From NCBI RefSeq assembly GCF_900128985.1, contig NZ_FQUC01000002.1:558001-622000 (forward strand): a DNA stretch of 64,000 nt. Reading direction: 5' to 3'. The stretch is from Indolivaga macrotermitis. GTDB lineage: Bacteria; Bacteroidota; Bacteroidia; Bacteroidales; Dysgonomonadaceae. A program made the translations under genes and the position numbers. The notes under the pieces were generated by a model. The model did not search any database and was not told the origin of the DNA. It saw nothing but the letters and a program-made list of their open reading frames with translations. This document shows positions 45,720-54,245 of this stretch, one piece after another (the first letter of the stretch is position 1; every line of letters begins with the position of its first letter).

Positions 45720-46076
45720 ATGAAAGACTTAATTGATAAACTATTAAGCGTGTGTTTTCCTAGTGATATTCTGACATATTTCGAATTATCAGCAATTGAA
45801 GAGTATAAAGACAGGATAGATATCCGCTTTGATGAAAAAAAGGAAATGATCCCTCAATGCCTACGAAGAATACCAAACATTGTTTTAGATGGTTTTTGTA
45901 ATCCGATAGGACTACTAAGCTTTCCACTAAAAGATAAACCTACTTATTTAAAAATATATCGGCGTCGATGGAAGCAATCCGGTATCAATAAATACTATTC
46001 CAACACATACCAATTACACCCCAGAGGTATAAAGACAACGCATCATTTTGCGTCTTTTTTAAAAGAAGCACATTGA
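45720..46076 (+). CDS. ISAon1-type transposase N-region protein
   Basis: This 118-residue protein matches the N-region (first ORF) of ISAon1-family insertion sequences. The order of motifs is ILTYFELSAIEEYKDRIDIRFDEKKEMIP, then LSFPLKDKPTYLKIYRRRW and finally YQLHPRGIKTTHHFASFLKE. In that family this part holds the DNA-end-binding region and is followed by a second ORF in another frame. The second ORF here is open from at least 46063 in the +1 frame, overlapping the end of this gene, so a frameshift product is possible across the T6A4 run at 46056-46065. No clean terminal inverted repeats were found around it. Confidence 0.8.
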   Translation: MKDLIDKLLSVCFPSDILTYFELSAIEEYKDRIDIRFDEKKEMIPQCLRRIPNIVLDGFCNPIGLLSFPLKDKPTYLKIYRRRWKQSGINKYYSNTYQLHPRGIKTTHHFASFLKEAH

Positions 46077-46158
46077 TACTTTTTATTGTAATCTGCCAAC
46101 ACTTTCTATATTATTCCAAATAAATACTCAATCCCTATATCGCTGGTATCAGAATCAT

Positions 46159-47058
46159 TTGAGTGATTATCCTGAATGGAGATCCAGTAAGGATCAAACA
46201 TCTATCCGAAACTTGTTACCAGAAAGTAAAAAAGATATAAAGAATATATTCATTTTTAAATCCGAGAATCTAGGAAAATCAATAGGAATCAATGAAACAA
46301 GAATTAAAGATGAGCATCATTTGATTATCAGCAATCAAGAAACAGGGAAAATAGTGTTAATGCTTCATGGTTGCCGCTATTCAGATATACGAAATTTACT
46401 TTTATCTGAAGAAGATGCTTGTAGTGCTGTTGAAACTGTAACCTGTAGCCTGTCTATATCTAATAAATATTCAAAATTATGTAATGATATTTTTGTTAAT
46501 GCTTGCTTTATCATAGATAAATTCAGTATTATTCGATATCTCTTGTGGTGTTGCCAAGAGGTCCGTATCCGGCAACAGACACATCCAAAAGAAGCATACA
46601 TATATTGTAAGAAAAGCCTTAGAAACGGCGAAACATCTCTACAAGTATTAGCCTGGAGTCGTTCCTTATTATGTAAGTTTCCTCAAAGTTGGACAGCAAT
46701 CCAGTCTGATCGGGCAAAAGCTTTATTTGAAGAATTTCCTGTTATAGAAAAAGCATATATGAAATGCCTGTCTTTCAGAAATATTATGGAAAGAGGTAGA
46801 AGTTGTGATATTCTCAAAATAAAGAAAGAGTTACAGGTGTGGTTGAAAGCTGTGGAGGATGATAAGATTAATGAAATGCTAATGTTTAAAACAATGGTGT
46901 ATAACAATATGGCTTTCATCTTAAATTACTTCAGATATGGTGCCACTAATTCAGCTTCCTATAACCTCAATAAGAAAATACAACACTTAGCTAATAAGCA
47001 TAACACAAAAAATAATAAATATTTTCTGTACTTCTTAATCGAAAGGGAACTATCCTAA
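46159..47058 (+). CDS. ISAon1/ISL3-like DDE transposase homologue lacking catalytic residues
   Basis: This 299-residue frame (TTG 46159; the same frame is open further upstream) follows the shape of the transposase ORF. It has LPESKKDIKNIFIFKSENLGKSIGINETRI, then VTCSLSISNKY, IIDKFSIIRYL, EEFPVIEKAYMKCLSFRNIM, and ILNYFRYGATNSASYNLNKKIQ. As I recall the family, these places hold the catalytic Asp (SIDE), Asp (VTxD) and Glu (SAESFN). Here they are Asn45, Ser97 and Tyr268. The gene is uninterrupted, so it may be kept for DNA binding without transposition; decay is the other reading. Confidence 0.7.
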   Translation: MSDYPEWRSSKDQTSIRNLLPESKKDIKNIFIFKSENLGKSIGINETRIKDEHHLIISNQETGKIVLMLHGCRYSDIRNLLLSEEDACSAVETVTCSLSISNKYSKLCNDIFVNACFIIDKFSIIRYLLWCCQEVRIRQQTHPKEAYIYCKKSLRNGETSLQVLAWSRSLLCKFPQSWTAIQSDRAKALFEEFPVIEKAYMKCLSFRNIMERGRSCDILKIKKELQVWLKAVEDDKINEMLMFKTMVYNNMAFILNYFRYGATNSASYNLNKKIQHLANKHNTKNNKYFLYFLIERELS

Positions 47059-47159
47059 CACCTCAATAGAATAATCGACCCACTATAAAGAAAAAGCCTA
47101 TAACAAATCTATTTCATTTTTCTTTGTATTAAGAGACTTATCAATAAAAATATAGTCAA

Positions 47160-47426
47160 ATGGAATCTAACACTCATGATAATCACTTTTCAGATAGAGC
47201 CAGAAAAATATCCGATAAACCTCCATGTAATACACTTCCAAATGAAGATGCTTTTGATCTTGAAGAATGGTGGAATAACTGCGAAGTATGTGAGTTCTTA
47301 GAAATATCTTTCCGTACACTTCAAAGGTATAGAGGAAAGAATATTATTCCTTATATCCGGGTGAGAGATAAATATTATTATCGATCAGAAGATGTCAAAT
47401 TATTAAAAAACAATAACTTAAAGTAA
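47160..47426 (+). CDS. HTH_17-type DNA-binding protein
   Basis: This 88-residue protein has an acidic N-terminus and then CEVCEFLEISFRTLQRYRGKNIIPYIRVRDKYYYRSEDVKLL (about 41-82). It pairs with the next gene (7 bp gap). With the leftward pair at 44926-45520 it makes a near-symmetric frame around the transposase-like genes. Confidence 0.83.
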   Translation: MESNTHDNHFSDRARKISDKPPCNTLPNEDAFDLEEWWNNCEVCEFLEISFRTLQRYRGKNIIPYIRVRDKYYYRSEDVKLLKNNNLK

Positions 47427-47433
47427 TAATAAT

Positions 47434-47778
47434 ATGGAGGTTATAACGATAGAGAGTAAAGCATTCAAAAGTTTAGTTGATAAAATTGAAATATTAACTG
47501 ATTATATCCTAAAACGCCAAGTGTCAGATAAGAACAAAGAAGATATTTGGTTAGATAGTCAGGAGGTTGCTGATTTACTTAGAATAAGTACAAGAACGTT
47601 GCAGCGCTTACGTACAGAAAATGCTATATCCTATCATAAACTCCGTGGCCGCTGCCTATACAAGCTTTCCGAAATAGAAGATAAACTCAACAATAGGGTT
47701 ATTAAATCAGATCCTAAAACAATAGATGATTTCTACAAAAATTATATAAATCTCTATTCGAAGAAACACTCTAAATAG
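47434..47778 (+). CDS. HTH_17-type DNA-binding protein
   Basis: This 114-residue protein has an N-terminal helix (ESKAFKSLVDKIEILTDYIL) and then the HTH SQEVADLLRISTRTLQRLRTENAISYHKLRGRCLYKLSEIEDKL (about 47-91). It is followed by a good terminator at 47795. The helix-plus-HTH layout is the one usual for the larger partner of such pairs in Bacteroidetes elements. Confidence 0.83.
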   Translation: MEVITIESKAFKSLVDKIEILTDYILKRQVSDKNKEDIWLDSQEVADLLRISTRTLQRLRTENAISYHKLRGRCLYKLSEIEDKLNNRVIKSDPKTIDDFYKNYINLYSKKHSK

Positions 47779-47794
47779 TTCTTAGACAAAAGAG

Positions 47795-47826
47795 AAAAGT
47801 CACAAATTTACTTTGTGGCTTTTTAT
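47795..47826 (+). terminator. Intrinsic terminator after the rightward HTH pair
   Basis: GTCACAAA pairs with TTTGTGGC across a 5-nt loop (one G-T pair) and is followed by TTTTTATT. It closes the rightward transcript that starts before 45720 or 47160. Confidence 0.85.
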
Positions 47827-48148
47827 TACAATAGGATGTACCTGTTGAAACAACAACAACTTTTACATAGCCAAAATAAGACATGAGGCATCCTATTTAC
47901 AGACAGAAAAGTAATAGGTTCAAATCCAACTCTTCGCATCATTTCCTCTTTTATAATTCACTCTTTTTCCTCAAATTGCTTAGCTAAATAAATTATAATA
48001 CTATCTATCGTGAGTTTTTATACAGAAACTCTCAATATGTTGATGTATTGATATTTACAATAATAAAATAAGGGGAAAGACGGGATGAGGAAAAATGCGA
48101 GAGTGAAAGATGAGTTGTAATTGCTTTGTTTTGCTCTATTTTGCATAA

Positions 48149-48177
48149 GCGAAAGACGGGATTCGAACCCACGCGCC
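48149..48177 (-). other. Orphan tRNA 3' fragment (Leu/Ser-type), probable attachment site
   Basis: On the minus strand GTGGGTTCGAATCCCGT forms a T-arm, followed by the 7-nt acceptor half CTTTCGC. Upstream there is no D-arm, anticodon arm or matching GCGAAAG 5' strand, so only the last 29 or so bases of a tRNA are present. It lies 119 bp from the stop of the integrase at 48296-49516. The likely origin is the attachment site of an element that used a different tRNA. The rest of the gap 47827-48295 holds nothing I recognise. Confidence 0.6.
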
Positions 48178-48295
48178 AAGCCTTTATTTTATAAATATCT
48201 GTATGCTATATTATTAGCGAAGTTAATTTTGAGCCGATTTATATTTGTTTCTAAGGTTCAAAATCCTAAATTATAGCTTGCATTAGCGACTTCAG

Positions 48296-49516
48296 TTATT
48301 TCAAAGAACTAGCTATATTCAGTTTTTTTGCTAATTTATCCATTTCATTACTCAATTTCTGATCAGTTATCTGAGCATATATCTGAGTTGTTTTAATTTT
48401 CGTATGCCCTAATAATTTAGAGACACTCTCTATTGACATTCCCTCTGTAAGACAAAGGGTTCCAAAAGTATGTCTGGCACAATGGCTCGTTATTCTTTTG
48501 TTAATACCGCAAATATTAGTGATTTCGGATAAATACTCATTCATTTTTTGATTACTGATTATGGGTAATAATTCCCCATATTCCTGTAAATATTCATATT
48601 TCTTAAGAATAGCTATAGGTATATCTAACAAACGTACCTTATATGGAATTCCGGTTTTATTCCTGGTAGCCATAATCCATAGATGGCCATCAATATTTGT
48701 TCTAATTTTTTCTTTAGTCAGGTTCTGGAGATCAGAATACGATAAACCAGTAAAGGAGCAAAAAAGAAAAATATCTCTAACTCTTTCCAGCCGTTCTGAG
48801 GGCAATTTTTTATTATACAATGCGATCAATTCTGCTTTTGTTAGAAATGACCGTTCCTTTTTTTCAAAACTAATTTTAAAATTAGCAAATGGATCAGGAA
48901 AATACTCTCCGCTATTTTTTATGTAAAAGAATATAGCTCTCAAATGTTGGATGGTTTTCATCGCATTATTGTTTCCTGATTTATATTTACTTCGCAGAAA
49001 CTGATAAAAATTTTGAATAAAAACGGTGGTTATTTCTCGATAAGGCATATCTTTTACCTTATATGTTTTTTCCATAAATTCTGATAATCGTTTTTTTACT
49101 AATTCATATCTTAAGTAAGTAGTTCTCCTAACTGTCACTCCAACTTTTGATCTGTATTGTTCATTGAATTTATCGAAGTAATAGATGATAGTTTTACCCT
49201 TTTCTTCGAAACCCAATAGAATATTTTTGATTTTATCGGGACTGGCATACCCATCTATATCCATTAATTTATAATAGTACGTGACTATCTTTCCACGGAT
49301 CTTATCTAACATAGAGTTAATAGCGATTGCTTCTGCATTATTACCAATTGATTTTCCCCATTCATTATTCCACTCATCGGGATAAATTTCAAGCTTTGTG
49401 CTAAATTGAGAACGTTTTCCATCTATGGTAATTCTGCCCATTATGGCTACTTTCCCATTTTTCTTAGGGTTACTTCTCTTAATATAAAAAAGAATTTTAA
49501 AAGTACTTCGTCTCAT
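48296..49516 (-). CDS. IntDOT-type tyrosine integrase
   Basis: This 406-residue protein has an arm-binding N-terminal domain (about 1-95, FKILFYIKRSNPKKNGKVAIMGRITIDGKRSQFSTK), a SAM-like core-binding domain (about 110-205) and a catalytic domain. It shows SHCARHTFGTLCL and LLGHTKIKTTQIYAQI with the Tyr nucleophile. The first catalytic Arg is replaced: FTGLSYSDLQNL has Ser where most have Arg, as described for IntDOT of CTnDOT. The gene is read toward the orphan tRNA fragment 119 bp away. It probably belongs to an element nested in, or fused with, the tRNA-Asp island. Confidence 0.92.
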   Translation of the reverse strand: MRRSTFKILFYIKRSNPKKNGKVAIMGRITIDGKRSQFSTKLEIYPDEWNNEWGKSIGNNAEAIAINSMLDKIRGKIVTYYYKLMDIDGYASPDKIKNILLGFEEKGKTIIYYFDKFNEQYRSKVGVTVRRTTYLRYELVKKRLSEFMEKTYKVKDMPYREITTVFIQNFYQFLRSKYKSGNNNAMKTIQHLRAIFFYIKNSGEYFPDPFANFKISFEKKERSFLTKAELIALYNKKLPSERLERVRDIFLFCSFTGLSYSDLQNLTKEKIRTNIDGHLWIMATRNKTGIPYKVRLLDIPIAILKKYEYLQEYGELLPIISNQKMNEYLSEITNICGINKRITSHCARHTFGTLCLTEGMSIESVSKLLGHTKIKTTQIYAQITDQKLSNEMDKLAKKLNIASSLK

Positions 49517-49773
49517 ATTAATGAATTTAGACTACAAAAATAGTTCTAAATACAGTCATGAAAAGAATTATCACAGAGACAAAATGCGACAAATCAAAGA
49601 CTTAACTCGGAAGTTGAAAAAGTAACATTCAATCTATTGAAGCTAATTTTATTTATTAGGCGCTCTTTTGAAGATGCACAAGTTAACTGCTTATTTTCAG
49701 TCACTTAGGAAATAATCATCTTCATTTCATCTTTATTATATTGTAAGACTTAAGAGGGAGGTATAGTATATAG

Positions 49774-49932
49774 ATGCTAACCAGAATCGTAAAGAAACAA
49801 ATAAAGACAATTATAGCAAAAAAGAGCAATATGACTTTTGGTAAAGCATTGATATTCTCTCTTGTAAAAAGATCAAATATTGAAGTCGATTTTTTGACAT
49901 GGAAGCCCCGACTTATTCATAATGCTCCTTAA
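49774..49932 (+). CDS. Possible 52-residue basic protein
   Basis: ATG 49774 opens MLTRIVKKQIKTIIAKKSNM and ends KPRLIHNAP at 49932. A purine-rich GAGGGAGG stretch lies 13-20 bp upstream. It is very basic at the start and has a short hydrophobic middle (FGKALIFSLV). It is the only frame of note in the 448-bp gap between the integrase and the STAND gene and faces the latter tail-to-tail. No family is recognised and chance is quite possible. Confidence 0.2.
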   Translation: MLTRIVKKQIKTIIAKKSNMTFGKALIFSLVKRSNIEVDFLTWKPRLIHNAP

Positions 49933-49964
49933 GAAGACAAACATATCTAGTTTATATCTAACTG

Positions 49965-52900
49965 CTATTCTTCCTCAACTGCTATTCTTCCTCTAATCTT
50001 TTCATCTTTATCAAGAGTATATAATCCTGATATATTAAGTCTTCCAATGTGATCTTCTTTACGAGAATAATTCCCAATAATTTGCTTTTCGCCGTATACA
50101 TTCCAAATAAGTACAAGGCTATTTTTATCAAGCCATTCTAATAGGGGCTGTTTCTTTATTAAAAGTCCCGAGATACCCTTATTATTAACAGAAGGGTCAA
50201 AGCAAATGAGTTCTCCTATATCATTAATAAATTCAGCATCGTTAGAAGAATAATTTAGATTTAATCCATCCGCTATAATTTGTGAAGGATAATAATATTG
50301 TATAGCCATTTCTTTTGAACAATCGAATTCTTCTTCCCAATTAAAGAATTCTGTTGTTCTCCGCACTTTAGTTATTGCATTTTTATATCTGTTTTTAGTT
50401 ATTTCACTCCAATCTTCTCCTTCATAATATGGTTTATTAAAGAACTTGAATGCTGGTGACCAATAATATTCTCTACTAAATATTTGATATAAACTTCTTG
50501 TACTAGGGAATCTATCAATTTCAGTATAATTGCGTTTAAGCTTATTAATATCGCTCTTTGGAAGGAGATAACTTTGAATCTCCATCCATAAACGTTTATA
50601 TGATATATCATATTTATTTTCCCCAATAGGCGTTTCTTCATTCCATTCAGGATGAATTTCTAACCATATCCAATTTTCTCCTAGCTGATCAATAACCTCA
50701 ATAATATTTTCAGGTTTAGGAATATCGTTCCTGTCTTTTATCCATTCTTTTTTAGATGATGTACCAAAAACGAGTTCACGGTTAAACCACCATTGAGGTG
50801 GATATTTTTCATACTTGTCAGACTTCTTTTCTCTAATAATTATTGTAGGATCAATATCTCTAATATAGGGATACCATGGTCCATCATACAATATTGTTGA
50901 CTTTGGATTATCCCAATCAGATTCATCTGTTAAAGGGAATTGATCTGACACCCTTGCTAATAGTTCATAGAATACAATCCATTGATATTTTTTCCCTATT
51001 CGTTCATTATGTCCAGCATGCCTACCGGAACCTTGTCTTTTATCAAAATCTGTAAAAAGTTTAGGATCGTAGCCTAATTCAAAGATTCGCTGTATAGCGT
51101 AATTGCTTAATCCATTATAATTTACCTGCCAATCATCAAGTGCTCTCTGAAATACATAGCGTCCGAAATCTCCATATCCCCCTGTTCCTCGTCCATATTC
51201 TGTTGTCATCGAACGGAGAATCGCTGTTGAACCCCAAAGTTTTCCTGTATAATTACCAGTATCATCTTTAGGTTCATATTTATTATCTATAGCTTTATTT
51301 GAGGGAAAGCGAGATGGTAATTTTTTGCTTTTATATGGAGGTCTAACTTTTTTTGTATCGATTTTAATTTCTATATTGAAATATAATGCATATTCTATAA
51401 TTCCTCTGGCATAATCACGAAGTAAAATATGAGGGTATACTATCTTCGGCATGAAGATCTGATTATATACATATTCGGCTAAATTCTTTATACTATTTTT
51501 ATCTACTGAATGTAGAGTGCATCCGTAAGAGACTGCATATAATCGCTCTAGCACATAAGGATCATTTACATCTTTAAAATTGTCCAATAATACAAGAAGT
51601 AAATGCATTCTATCTTTTAAAATACATACTAGTGCCTTAGTTGCAGCATCTCTCAAATATCGATTTGCACTTACAAGAAACCAACTGAGCGTCGTACTTG
51701 TCAGAAGAATAGAATCATCACTTAAATATGATAACTCTTCTTCATCCCAAGCCCAATCAATTAGTCGTTGAATAGAACTGATATTATACTTTTCATTTTT
51801 ATATTTATTTTGGAGCCAGATTGTCCATGTTAAATCTCTTTCACTAAGTGAAAATTGCATTAAGTATGAATGGATTCTTTCAGCATTAAAATAAAAATTA
51901 GGTTTTACGGAAACCGAAAGAGTTGTTTCAAAGAAATCATCAAAGAGATGGTCATTATAAAGAATGACATCATTAACATAAGAACTAACTTCGTCACTAA
52001 TTCTCTCAACCTTACGCCATATTAAAGATTGGATAAAAGCTTTAGCTATTAAATCATATTGTTTTAGGCTTGGTATAAGTTCAAATAGCTCTTTGTTAAT
52101 TTTTTCTGGTAATTGAATAGATAATGCTTCAATCAAATTTTGGTTACGATACAATGATCTAGAATCTTTCACTATCTCAAATAGTCGCCCTGATTTAAAA
52201 GAAGATTCGGGATGATCTAGATTTAAATATTTCTCTAATAAGGAAGAAACAGTAAAATGGTCTTGAAAGCGTTGATAAGCTAAATATATAACATCGAAAT
52301 ATTTACCTTTTTCATCCCAATGTAAATTTTTATTAAATACTCCTTCTGATATCAGTCTATTTAAATAAGGCTCTCTTTTAGAACATTGGTCCTTAAATAA
52401 CTCATTAATAATCTTATTTGCTTCTTGATAGGGTACATAGTCGACTTCATTATCTATCGTATATAGTATGATATCATTAACAGCCTGTTTAACCAAATTT
52501 AGATTTTCATCAAAAAATAAATTTTCAGGTTTAGAAAGTTTATAATTAATGCTAGATAAAAAAGTGTCTATAATATTTGTTATCCCTTCATATCCTAAAG
52601 GTACTTCGTGTAAACCTTGTTCATGAAGAGAAAGACAATATAACTTTAGGAATAAGGGATTATGAAATTCGGGATTCAATAATGGTGTAGATGGAAGAGT
52701 TATATCATAATACTTAAAGAACAATTTTACTGCTTCATATTCATTATCTGCAAAACCATCATGCTGAATCTTTTGAATTAAATCTAAGTTTATTTCTTTC
52801 TCTGGGGCTATTAGTTTGAAGTAAGAATCTCTTATGCTAACAACTAATCCTAACCAAGGGTATCTTTTTATAGATTTAATAAAGCTCTTTAAATTTTTAG

Positions 52901-54218
52901 GCCATATATCTCGTCCTTCTCCTTCATTTAAAGCATCAATAAATATTATAATTCTACTCTGGTTACTTCCTGCTTTTGCATTTAATGCACCTAAAAATGT
53001 TAACTCGTCAATATTTTGCTTCCGTAGAAAATTATTTAAGATTTGTGTCCATGGAAGCTCTTTTGTAGAGAAATGTTCTCCTAAAATGAGTAAGCTTTGT
53101 TGTCCTTTTTCTTTTCTTTTGTTGATAATATCGGCTAGCAAATGAGATTTTCCACATCCGGCCTCACCCCATATCATAAGAAAAGGATTATTGGATAAAC
53201 TACAAGTTATTCCATTATAAAAGGATTGCAATTCATGTAATTCATATCCAAAATTTCGGATTCCACTAATTTCGTGATTATAAGCGCGATTATAATAGTC
53301 TGTTTTCTCTTTTCCTTTTTCCTGTTTATCCCTAAGTTCTTCCAGTTGATCTTCAATGTTAGAAGATATAGTGGAGAGCTCCTCTAACAGACAGTTTAAC
53401 TTGTCGTATGATATTAAGTCGTTATTCAGAAATTCAATACTTTCATAGAGAATACGGATTTTTTTAATTTCTTCATCTAATTGTTTTACTAATGTTTTGA
53501 TAGTATCATTATCAATTGCTATACGAATTTTTCTGTAATTTTCTAATAGCTTATTGTATTTAGTATCATGTTGTGTCTTAAAATCTTTGTCTCTTGATAG
53601 CCCATCAAATATTTTAGCTATAGGTAATTCAAAATTTAATTCTTTAGAATATCTTGCTCCCAAAGCATTAATACTCTCTTCATTTTTATAATCAAACCAG
53701 TCATCTGAAAATTCCTCTTGATTAAACCAAAAATATTTGAGGCCTTCATGTTCTTTTTTTGATAATCTTTCGACTAACTCAAAATTTCCCCAATATATAA
53801 TTTCAATCTCTTTTCCAAGCACCGTTTGTGAGTGTATTTTCCATTCTTTGACCTTTGACATCCATTTTTCTAACATCGATTTCTGACCTTTTACTTTAGC
53901 ATCAGGTCTATCTATGGGTAAACATATATAATATTTAGATAAAAAAGGGTGGCTATCGATCGCTGTTTTTATAGATTTTTCAATTTGAGACCATTGGGTA
54001 GTAGATAAACTGGCTGTAAAATATTTTGCTTGCCACATTATAAGTGATCCATCTTCTAATTCCCAATAACATTCTTTTCCGCCATCAGGTTTACCTATTC
54101 TAAAAAAATGTTTCTTGGTTTTTAGATCCTCTTGTTCCGCTAACTGGCATATTAACTCTTCAAATCCATCATTGAGACTATTGTTTAAGGGTCTTATATT
54201 ATTCCAATTTATAGACAT
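49965..54218 (-). CDS. Avs-like antiviral STAND NTPase with N-terminal PD-(D/E)XK nuclease
   Basis: This is a 1417-residue protein. Residues 1-150 carry a restriction-endonuclease-like fold of the Cap4/Mrr kind: FEELICQL (Glu20/21), RIGKPDGGKEC (Asp45) and WQAKYF (Gln63-x-Lys65). A coiled-coil linker follows (about 215-320). The P-loop NTPase has Walker A WGEAGCGKSHL (Lys357), Walker B RIIIFIDALNEGEG (Asp428) and VVSIRDSYF as sensor, and then a very long helical C-terminus (about 620-1417). Avs proteins are prokaryotic NLR-like sensors: the C-terminus binds a phage protein such as terminase or portal, the NTPase assembles and the nuclease cuts DNA. The ligand here is unknown. It is the last gene of the Gabija operon, 27 bp after the 613-residue nuclease gene. 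Confidence 0.82.
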   Translation of the reverse strand: MSINWNNIRPLNNSLNDGFEELICQLAEQEDLKTKKHFFRIGKPDGGKECYWELEDGSLIMWQAKYFTASLSTTQWSQIEKSIKTAIDSHPFLSKYYICLPIDRPDAKVKGQKSMLEKWMSKVKEWKIHSQTVLGKEIEIIYWGNFELVERLSKKEHEGLKYFWFNQEEFSDDWFDYKNEESINALGARYSKELNFELPIAKIFDGLSRDKDFKTQHDTKYNKLLENYRKIRIAIDNDTIKTLVKQLDEEIKKIRILYESIEFLNNDLISYDKLNCLLEELSTISSNIEDQLEELRDKQEKGKEKTDYYNRAYNHEISGIRNFGYELHELQSFYNGITCSLSNNPFLMIWGEAGCGKSHLLADIINKRKEKGQQSLLILGEHFSTKELPWTQILNNFLRKQNIDELTFLGALNAKAGSNQSRIIIFIDALNEGEGRDIWPKNLKSFIKSIKRYPWLGLVVSIRDSYFKLIAPEKEINLDLIQKIQHDGFADNEYEAVKLFFKYYDITLPSTPLLNPEFHNPLFLKLYCLSLHEQGLHEVPLGYEGITNIIDTFLSSINYKLSKPENLFFDENLNLVKQAVNDIILYTIDNEVDYVPYQEANKIINELFKDQCSKREPYLNRLISEGVFNKNLHWDEKGKYFDVIYLAYQRFQDHFTVSSLLEKYLNLDHPESSFKSGRLFEIVKDSRSLYRNQNLIEALSIQLPEKINKELFELIPSLKQYDLIAKAFIQSLIWRKVERISDEVSSYVNDVILYNDHLFDDFFETTLSVSVKPNFYFNAERIHSYLMQFSLSERDLTWTIWLQNKYKNEKYNISSIQRLIDWAWDEEELSYLSDDSILLTSTTLSWFLVSANRYLRDAATKALVCILKDRMHLLLVLLDNFKDVNDPYVLERLYAVSYGCTLHSVDKNSIKNLAEYVYNQIFMPKIVYPHILLRDYARGIIEYALYFNIEIKIDTKKVRPPYKSKKLPSRFPSNKAIDNKYEPKDDTGNYTGKLWGSTAILRSMTTEYGRGTGGYGDFGRYVFQRALDDWQVNYNGLSNYAIQRIFELGYDPKLFTDFDKRQGSGRHAGHNERIGKKYQWIVFYELLARVSDQFPLTDESDWDNPKSTILYDGPWYPYIRDIDPTIIIREKKSDKYEKYPPQWWFNRELVFGTSSKKEWIKDRNDIPKPENIIEVIDQLGENWIWLEIHPEWNEETPIGENKYDISYKRLWMEIQSYLLPKSDINKLKRNYTEIDRFPSTRSLYQIFSREYYWSPAFKFFNKPYYEGEDWSEITKNRYKNAITKVRRTTEFFNWEEEFDCSKEMAIQYYYPSQIIADGLNLNYSSNDAEFINDIGELICFDPSVNNKGISGLLIKKQPLLEWLDKNSLVLIWNVYGEKQIIGNYSRKEDHIGRLNISGLYTLDKDEKIRGRIAVEEE

Positions 54219-54245
54219 GTTTCAAAGTAATTATATAATAGAAAA

